Shown here: positions 56,468 through 64,000 of the stretch, piece after piece
Layout of the letters: the number at the start of each line of letters is the position of its first letter
Position numbering within the stretch: position 1 is the stretch's first letter
NCBI RefSeq assembly: GCF_032118995.1
Contig: NC_092652.1
Span: 26,897,044 to 26,961,043, forward strand
DNA from: Asterias amurensis
Lineage: Eukaryota; Echinodermata; Asteroidea; Forcipulatida; Asteriidae
Direction: 5' to 3'
DNA: 64,000 nucleotides
Position numbers and translations under genes: made by a program
Notes under the pieces: model-generated
The model's input: only the letters and a program-made list of their open reading frames with translations
Told to the model about the DNA's origin: nothing
Databases searched by the model: none

Positions 56468-59234
56468 CTGAAATACAGAAGAGTGATCAAAGTATGAGTT
56501 AGTGAGTTAGTGAGTAAGTGAGTGGGTGAGTGGGTGAGTGGGTGATTGAGTGATTGAGTGATTGAGTGAGTGTAGCGGCAGGGTCTTCAGTTGTCTGATG
56601 GTCGCCTTCCAAGTGCTACAAAGTACAACTAACTAAAACTCTTTGCTACCTGATAGTACCTTTTTTTAAAGTATGATTGAATGTAAGGTGCAATTTGTTT
56701 AATTTTGGTGAACACAATTCCTTCACAATGCGCCTTATTTTTTACCGAGTGAGGGTGCGCTAAAAAATATTTATTGGGTAAATTCATTCATAGCCAAACA
56801 GTTATTAAAGGCTAGAGCACATTACCACCACAGACACTATCCACCATGGAAAATAACATCTTTTAAGGAACTGTTGTAACCCAACTCTAAAGCAACTTAA
56901 AACTACGGTGCAACCTAGGCCTAAGTGACAGAACGCCAATACAACTGCGCAGGACGAACGACCCTTATGACATTTTTGAAAATCTTGAAATGCCTCCATC
57001 AGATATTACACTCAATAAAAATATTGTTGAAATTTCTGAATTTGTTGCCTAGATCAGAAATTCTGTTTGAAAATCAAAGTGCAAGTCATACTTTTCTTTG
57101 TTTAAGTTCGGTGAATCATACTAAAACTTCTTGTCTTCACAATGAAGACTTTATGATTGAAACATTTAATGAATTGAAACACAACCCACCTTTAGCCGCT
57201 TTGCATAGATCCACCTCCTTGATGCATCCAATACACTGCCCATTACCAGGGTTGGTTTCCAAGCAGCGTCGACTACGATGCTTATGAAGCTGGCCCTCTT
57301 TGCTGCACTTTGTCCATCGGCTCCATTCCTTCCATCCGGAGAGATGGTAGTTGTGACGAGTCGGTGACTGGATGGAGCCCTGTTCACCGGACGAGCCTGC
57401 AAGAAGAAGGAGACCTAAGGGCATGTTAGAATCTGTGAGAAGTTATCCAGAATAAAATGACACAACATGAGGAGCAGATGATTACTTATTTCCACTTGGG
57501 GGTCAACATTTGTCTCAGACAAGACAAAGAAAATTGTTTTCATAGACAAACAAGTTTCAGGCTGGCAAAATATAAAATCACAGATGTACACACTTCTTTT
57601 ATTTAGAGATGTAAAAGACTTAAGGACTGGCGACTAACACAATGTAGAGAAACAGAGTGGTGTGGAAGGAGAAATGTTTGGATGCCGGGTCAGAGGGGTT
57701 TGGGGCAATTGGGCACGTCTGGGTGCAGGTACCACGAGGATCAAGTCACCTAGAGGGCCTAGAAAGGAGACCTCATGTTTGAATACTGGGGTCATGCAGG
57801 TTTTGTTTGTGTGTTTTTTTTGTTTGTTTGTTTGGTTTTTTTTTTTTGGGGGGGGATAGGGTATGTCTTAGAAGCTTCTAGAGGGGCTAGAAAGGAGACC
57901 TCATGTTTGAATATCAGGGTCATGCAGGGGGTTGGGAGAATAGGGTATGTCTGGGAACAGGCACCATGAGGAGTCACCTAGGAGGACTACAAAGGAGACC
58001 TCATGTTTGAATACTGGGGTCATGCGGGGGGTCTGGGGCGATAGGGTATGTCTTGGATCTGGCGGCAAAAACCTCTAGAGAGGCTAAAAAAGAGACATGG
58101 TGTGGAAGGACAAATATTTGAATGAATACTGGGGTCACCGGGGGCACCAGGGAGCTGGTAGCTAGAAAAGAAACCGTAAGGAACTAGAAAGGAGACGTGG
58201 AAGGAGAAAATTTTGTTTGGGTTTGGGGCGATGTCTGAGGGAGCAGGTGAGTAGCACGAGGAGGGTCCTTAGAGGGACTAGAAAGTAGAGGAGGAAGGAA
58301 GTAATAGTAAGTAGAGTAGCTTCAAGTTAACAGCTTACTGTCAAAATCAGGGCATTCTGAGATGGAGCAGGTCTGTGAGTCTATGCTAGAGCCGATGCAT
58401 CCACTACCACCATGTGCCGGAGTAGGGTTGTTACAGGTTCTCGTACGTATACGTGTCCCTTCACCGCATGTCTCACTGCAGTCTGTCCATTCGCTCCAGC
58501 AACTCCAACCTCCAACAACTGCAATGTCAAACAAGAAATTGTTTAATATATAGGATTCGAACCGCCTCTAGCCATCAGGCTTGTTCGGTGGTCTAGTGGT
58601 AAGACTACTGTTCGAGCAATGCAAAGATTGTGGGTTCGAATCCCACCCAAATGATTTGCCTGTAGATTTTAAAGTTTTAAACTGCAATTTTTGAGAAAGG
58701 TATACCCTTTCTTAAAGAGTATTTCATGGTAAATAATTTAAAAACTAAAAATGAAATTTTGTTGAGATACCGACATAATCTCTTGTCATCATCAATTTTA
58801 CACTGTAACTCGTATTTTGAGCATTGTTTGTGGTGTGTGCGAAAGTTTTGTTTGTTTTTCCTTTTCAAACTGCATCATCTCTCAAAGTTTGTTCAGAGAA
58901 ATATTTCTTCAAGTAATTCTTTCTGTAGAAATCTGCCATGCATCTTATGTAAATTAAACCCTTCCCAAAAGACACTCACACTTTAGAACAAAAATTCCAC
59001 ACACAACAAATTGTTTTCATAAATAACACAACAATTATAAGAATTTTTTCCCTTAGGATATCTTCTTACCTGGGCATTCAGAAAAGCCTGAGCATGTTCT
59101 CTGTTGATAAGAGTCGCCTGAACATTGTGCGTTACCAGGGAAACATGAACGATGTCGTTGTTGCGTACCACCACTACCACAAGTAACACTACACGGTAAC
59201 CATGGTGACCATACTGTCCATCCTCCAAACGATC
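56145..59234 (-). CDS. semaphorin-5-like protein, C-terminal part (3' partial gene view: last 4 exons)
   Basis: Class 5 semaphorins are transmembrane guidance proteins with a sema domain followed by thrombospondin type 1 repeats (TSR). Exons in coding order: 59070-59234, 58339-58518, 57190-57396, 56145-56467; the first three are phase 1 at both ends, as TSR exons usually are. The product (290 residues here) has [46 protein letters not shown] with [14 protein letters not shown], a reduced TSR ([15 protein letters not shown]), a linker with AIPEV, one transmembrane helix (about [20 protein letters not shown]) and a ~55-residue acidic tail. The WSCWS..C..TCG.G..R(T)RxC.NP.PA.GG repeat followed by a last repeat lacking its second Cys, then 'PEV' and a membrane span, is the layout of SEMA5A/B. 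W-x-x-W and CSxTCG motifs allow C-mannosylation and O-fucosylation. The sema domain and upstream repeats must lie beyond 64000. Another TSR membrane protein is the alternative. Confidence 0.8.
56493..56577 (+). repeat. GTGA/GTTA microsatellite
   Basis: About twenty imperfect tetramer units (gagttagtgagt, gggtgagt, gattgagt). It lies in the intron just upstream of the last semaphorin-like exon, 25 bp from the acceptor. Confidence 0.85.
57190..57396 (-). CDS. semaphorin-5-like exon: reduced TSR
   Basis: Acceptor TTCTTGCAG, donor GTGGGT. Codes a Ser/Gly/Gln-rich lead, then [20 protein letters not shown] and [20 protein letters not shown]. The WxxWxxW and RxRxC elements remain, but the usual CSxTCG becomes CSKEG, missing one Cys, as in the last repeat of vertebrate SEMA5. 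Confidence 0.82.
57655..58300 (+). repeat. tandem array of a ~115-bp G-rich unit
   Basis: Recurrent blocks: 'CTAGAAAGGAGACCTCATGT', 'TTGAATACTGGGGTCATGC', 'GGGGCGATAGGGTATGTCT'. The unit recurs near 57759, 57888, 57990 and, more loosely, 58080-58200, with a T/G-rich insertion at 57799-57857. It fills most of one intron. Confidence 0.7.
58339..58518 (-). CDS. semaphorin-5-like exon: TSR with CSETCGEG
   Basis: Acceptor GACATTGCAG, donor GTAAGC. Codes [40 protein letters not shown] and [19 protein letters not shown]: six Cys, two W-x-x-W motifs, the standard TSR layout. Confidence 0.88.
58585..58650 (+). mobile_element. tRNA-like SINE head (Glu/Asp-like)
   Basis: A box-like TGGTCTAGTGGTAAGAC and B box GTGGGTTCGAATCCCACC, with T-arm stem paired. 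The acceptor and anticodon arms do not fit a tRNA. Same family as 43877-43952. In a semaphorin-like intron, antisense to the gene. Confidence 0.5.
59070..59234 (-). CDS. semaphorin-5-like exon: TSR with CSVTCGSG
   Basis: Acceptor TTATTCTTAG, donor GTAAGA. Codes [40 protein letters not shown] and [14 protein letters not shown]: complete TSR with six Cys. No upstream exon could be found before 64000, so the preceding intron is at least 4.7 kb. Confidence 0.86.
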
Positions 59235-61076
59235 CTAAGAATAAAAGATAGATTGTTAAAGTTTGTTTCAAAATATAAGCTAAACTTCTCAAAATATTTG
59301 TTGGTCTTCAGTATCATCTAATAATCAGACCATTAAAAATGGTTGGGAAGTAATTGATATTCAAAGTTTCTAAATCCCAACAAACCATTTTCCCTCATCA
59401 TGCTTTGAAGCAGAAAATTATTGGAATAAAATGTTATTTTCAAATCAGATGGAAATATCTGGAAAAAAATTACCGCCCGACTTTGATGGCCTTTTTAGAA
59501 GCCAAGTTCCAATCAAGTTCCCAAACAGTAACAGAGCATACATGCAGTATGCATTCCAAGCATGTAGTTTCAGTTCATGGTTACACTATTTGTATTAATA
59601 CTTTGATGTGTAGATTTGTTCTTTAGGAACTTGTCTTGCTTTTTACAAAGTAGATATACAAATAGTGTTACCTCAAACTTATATACACTGATACCTGACC
59701 ATGCAATGCCTTAAAAACCCATGCCCCCCCCCCCTGTGTTCCCCTCACACACAGAGCCTTAAAAACGATTCCTTATGTAAACTTCAAGGAAAATGTGAGG
59801 AGTGAAAATAACTTTCTTTACACCATTTTGAAGCCAGCCAAATACTTTGACCCAAGATTGACCTATAAAAGGTTTTCTTTTATATTTGTTGGTTTTAACT
59901 GGACAAGTGTCCCTCTGGCCACGTTGCTATAATTTTATTTTGTAATTCACAAAATCCTGTCCAGTAATTAGGAGCAAGCCAGACGGGGTGATCTGATCAC
60001 CTGACTTCAAAGTGCAGTAAGAACCTGAGGGCATTCAGGCGCACAGACCAGGAAGAACCTACTACTGACTGCAAGCTCTGTTCAAAGGAAAACTCAATTT
60101 GTAACTAATCTGTATCAATACCAAATATCTGAGTTGATAACTTAACGGATATCACAAGCTACTTGCAGTCAAAGTGTCTACAAACTCATCATCAGACGGC
60201 TTGTAAAATTTGAAAATCCTATTTTTTAATAGTTTTATTTTCATGAGATGTAATGAACTGTGTAACAAAATGTCCTGTTTAACTTGTACTGCTCAAGGGT
60301 AATTGTCACCAAAGTGTATCCCAGTTGGGACTTAATTATATACCCTCATTGGGTCCATTAATGGGATAACCCTTTTTGGATTCCTTGGGTGAAAACAACA
60401 CTTTATTTTGCACTGTAAATGTCTCTCAAAAAGTGGATGCGTGTTTTGTTAAGCTTTTGTGATCCATTTGTGCAAACATGAACCAACACCATGGCAATGA
60501 TACAGTAAATTCATTATGGTAGAATTATTACAGGAAAGAAATTGTTAAAATAACAAAAATGTTTTCATAAAGCCGTTTGATAAAATTGATCCCACTTATA
60601 TAATAATAAAAACTTATAAAGCGCACAAATCATGGCACTCAATACAATTAATATGTAGGCCTATATCTACAATAATCAAAATGGAAGTGTAAGCCTTAGC
60701 TAAGAAGAAATCCAGAGTACACAATAAAGACAGTAAAAAAATACACAAGAAAACCAAACTATTTACTCAAATACTTGTGTCTTAACGCTATTTAAATTGA
60801 ATTGAAGAAAACCTAGTGAAACAATTGATTTAAAACACACTGAAAAGCCTGTATATATTAACAAAAAGACCTCAATTGGGATATACCTTAACCCTAATCT
60901 CAACAACAATCTCCCGATGGAGGGGTTTCACTCCTTGCCTAGATCATTGAACTCTTGCCACTCATCACTAAATACTCCATAAAGGGAAACCATTTCGTGT
61001 ATGCCGGCAAAAAACTTCCAACGATTTTAATAACCATATGCCAAAGTAACACAAAACATTTCCCTAATTCACCAGC
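59235..61076. other. intron of the semaphorin-like gene, no exon seen
   Basis: AT-rich. A C run near 59726-59734 and a sequence at 60600-60660 with 'AACTTATAAAGCGCACAAAT' resembling the start of an ATT-tailed LINE end in reverse. No WSxW-type exon found on the minus strand. Confidence 0.4.
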
Positions 61077-61307
61077 AAGGTGTGTTCAGACTGACCAAGG
61101 GTGTGGTTCAAGGTGTGTTCAGACTGACCAAGGCTGTGGTTCAAGGTGTGTTCAGACTGACCAAGGGTGTGGTTCAAGGTGTGTTCAGACTGACCAAGGG
61201 TGTGGTTCAAGGTGTGTTCAGACTGACCAAGGGTGTGGTTCAAGGTGTGTTCAGACTGACCAAGGGTGTGGTTCAAGGTGTGTTCAGACTGACCAAGGGT
61301 GTGGTTC
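61077..61307 (+). repeat. 33-bp minisatellite, seven units
   Basis: Seven head-to-tail copies of a 33-bp unit that begins AAGGTGTGTTCAGACTGACC, identical but for one base in the second unit (GGCTGTGG for GGGTGTGG). As 33 is a multiple of 3, several frames on both strands remain open (for example CVQTDQGCGSR on +), which explains the long ORFs here. Presumably in an intron of the semaphorin-like gene. Recent origin, since the units are nearly identical. Confidence 0.95.
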
Positions 61308-64000
61308 AATCTCCAGCGTCAGTTTACACTCAACCCCCAAACACAACCAAACTACAGGATATTGAGCCGTTTACTACAGCTAAAGATAAAACACTAACAG
61401 GATGAGAACCAGGGTGGATGGTCTCTGACAACATTGCTGAGGAAGTTTCCACCGGCCACTGGAAGGATGTCCTACTCAGTTGGTGAAGGGATTGAAAACA
61501 GCCACATGTTGGCGGGGAGAGTGTTGGGCTAGAAATGGGTTTGAATGGTGGTGGGACGTCATACAAGAGTAACTTTGGGTGATCAGGTTTAGTTCAGAAG
61601 TGACCTGCTTTCAAAGGTCTTAGAACACAGGTGAAGCTGAGCTCAATTTCTCTTTTGACCATCTTTTAGAGTTACAGTTGCCAGTCTTGGTGTTTGGTTG
61701 AAACAATTGTATTGCCCCAGACAGAACTATCCATTCAATTGTCATTTGAAATTGTCTTCAAAGTTTTGCCTTATTGTGTTATAATTTCTCATCTTTTTAG
61801 CCCTTGTTTACCTTTCAACAAGGTATAGTGTTCTTCTTTTTATAGTGCCTTTAAGCAAATTATTGGATATATTGCAGTTTATAAATGCAGATGTTGTTAT
61901 TATTATTAACAAGAAAGGCTAGGCCTATCTAGTTTAAAATAGAAAATTGAAAACAATTTGATTCACGAGGCAATATTTAGGCCTAGATACAAAATAAATA
62001 AAAAGATTTGTCCAAAACTCATACACTTTAAATACTGAGATTACCCTTTGTATATCAAACAGGATAGTTCATCACTTATGAGGAATTTATTAACCTAAAC
62101 GCTTCAAACAAAAAACAAAACAATTTTCCTCCCCCAATGCCTAACCCCTCACCACACCCCACTCCCCCCAACCTAGCAAAAGGTCACCAACTGAGTTTAT
62201 ATATCTTGCCTCCAGTTGGTAGGCCTACTGGTTGACATGAGCTTGGCACCTCAAGGTGCTGACTCCCCCAGGGCAAGTCAACTCATAACAGCTGGGTATT
62301 TATTAAGAACAGCTTTAATGTTTAATGTGAATGCCTTCAAGTCCTTAATTCATGGAGCCAATTTTTCAATGTTGATAAAAAATGGAAGTATGGTTGTGTG
62401 GAGGCAGATGGTAATCGCTACCTGTGTTAGTGAATGATCTGAGGCTTCCTAATGGTAACTGGACATAGAAATTGTGCAGGCTCCTTCAACAGTAGTTTCC
62501 ACATGAAATTTCACTTTCATTATAAATGTTGCAGTGTTTCATATCAATTTTTGTATTGAAACAATTCAAGTAATTTGAATGATATTTCTTTAGAGCTATC
62601 ATAACACTGCCCTTATAAGCAAGTTATGTTAAGAAAAGAAATGTTCTGTTTAAAAAGAAATTATAGCCCTGGTTTATGTTTATATTTGTTCATTTCAACA
62701 AACAAGATTTCGTCTCTAGACTTGCAAGCTGACAAAGCAAATCATTTTCAAAATGTAAAAAAAAAATTGTTCTGACCATAGCCTGTGCGTGTTGTGAGCA
62801 CAGATTGTGCACACATTTGACCTGAAACCCCACCCACACCCACACACCCACAAAGGTGGGAGAAAAAAAAAGATGAAACAAATACATTAACATAAAACAT
62901 ATATAGGCCTAACATATTCAAATATTTAGAAATAAAAAACCAAAACATATAGATAATAAAAGTACTGCAGGAGCAGTTGGTCTCTAAAACAATGCCATAT
63001 AGATAACATCCTGAGGTATCGAATGTAGATGACTTTGCAAAAACTGGGAATCAGGTGCATGCTGGTCTAGATAATGGCAAAGTTTGTCCAAGCTAGACCA
63101 GCACGCACCTCGCTCCAGCATGTATCTCATTCCAGAAATATTTAACATTCAAGTATAAAGTTATGCAAAAGTTATTTGCAAAATAAAAATGACAATAATT
63201 AAATGCAGCTTCAACCGGGTTGCAAAGTACAAAAGTATGTGACCAATCCGTGTAAAACAAAGGAGCTTTTTACAAATTTTACCAATCTGCTAAAATGATT
63301 ATTTCAAAAATAATGTTTTGAGAGTTTTGGAAAGTCTCACTGTTAATTAAATTTAAGGTTTTTCTTGCATAAATTTGCATAATTTACTCCCTAGCTTGAT
63401 TTTGATTGGTCACATATTTCCGTAAAATTAATATTCATGCAGGGTGCCAGCTGGTTGTGTTTTTAATTGAAAATAATTTCAGGCAAAGTTACTGCACTTA
63501 TCAAAATCAATATCTTGATTTCGAGCAAAAAAATGAAAATAGAAAATTAAGAGAAAAAAAAAGATAAAGACAAGGTACAACAACACAAGAAGATATAGTT
63601 TCTTTCAGAAATTAAAATTGCTTTCTGAATTTCAGAGGTTTTTGATTTCTGAATTTTGAGCCTTTGCGAAAGACTCTGCTTGATTTGAAACGTCAGGCCA
63701 CCAACTAATTGTTTTGCTTTTTTAAATTTCAGACAGATATGACTTGTTCATGCAGTTTGTAATTTTACAGAGAGAATTGTTAATAATATTTTCTTTTTAT
63801 TCAAACTGTGAGTGTTTGAATATTTTTAGAAATAATACTCACTTCTTGTGATGATACTCGTAGAACACTCAACAGTACAAAAAAAATCACTAAATGTTGC
63901 ACCTCATCTTTACAATTTGCAAAAAGAAAATAAAGGGAACAATGTTCAAAGCAATTTGCTGCTGAAAAAGGGGAAAAAAAGAAAAAGCATTTTTTGCATG
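61308..64000. other. intron or flank, no gene seen
   Basis: AT-rich. Holds an ATT-tailed LINE-like end near 61845-61910, a CACACCCACACCC run near 62830, and a hairpin at 63053-63110. No exon supported. Confidence 0.4.
63053..63110. repeat. 58-bp hairpin
   Basis: The left arm AGGTGCATGCTGGTCTAG is mirrored by CTAGACCAGCACGCACCT. It resembles the inner part of the foldback at 44951-45105 (GAGGTGC...GGTCTAGCTAG), suggesting one family. Confidence 0.65.

Noticed and set aside
60955-61405. 136-aa and 107-aa ORFs with CVQTDQGCGSR or RLTKGVVQGVF repeats
   Set aside because: Produced by a 33-bp minisatellite, open in several frames on both strands; not evidence of a repeat protein.

Overview
The window is eukaryotic: spliced genes with GT-AG introns, AT-rich introns and intergenic DNA, a nuclear-type tRNA gene, tRNA-headed SINEs, LINE 3' ends and many small inverted-repeat elements. 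The dispersed repeat families, especially one whose ends read roughly 'TTAAAG.CA.TGGACACTATTGG' and another resembling 'AATTTCATAGAGCTGCTAAGCA', look like those of echinoderms. My best guess is a sea star (inference from memory of such repeats, not proven). Nothing suggests bacteria, a virus or an organelle.

Layout. Positions 1-22000 hold no gene I can support, only dispersed repeats, foldback elements and microsatellites. Positions 21900-23300 look like a promoter (two TGACGTCA sites, a TATATAAAG box) with two tentative small exons. From 23700 to 24600 there is a strongly G/T-skewed degenerate repeat, then the 3' end of a LINE. At 27479-27784 (minus) lies a short ORF with a signal peptide and a poly(A) signal 120 bases downstream, the best candidate for an unrecognised gene.

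From 30564 to 38052 (minus) there is a complete eight-exon HUS1 gene (281 aa), the 9-1-1 DNA-damage clamp subunit. About 360 bp upstream of its start codon is an intact tRNA-Arg(CCG) gene, and about 1 kb upstream, in the opposite direction, is a probable 5' untranslated exon of a uridine phosphorylase gene (UPP; seven coding exons, 42914-49129, 306 aa). HUS1 and UPP are therefore head to head with a tRNA gene between them.

From 56145 to 59234 (minus) are the last four exons of a gene encoding thrombospondin type 1 repeats, a transmembrane segment and a short acidic tail. The arrangement and sequence match the C-terminal part of class 5 semaphorins; the sema domain and earlier repeats would lie beyond 64000.

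The introns and intergenic stretches are rich in small non-autonomous elements: a 381-bp near-complete palindrome with TTAA target duplications, a Harbinger-like MITE, a 622-bp element whose ends are built of many copies of a GGACACTTCGTACC motif, several hairpin elements inside HUS1 and UPP introns, two SINEs inside one HUS1 intron, and several tandem arrays. The three protein genes have no evident functional link; their proximity looks like ordinary genomic neighbourhood.
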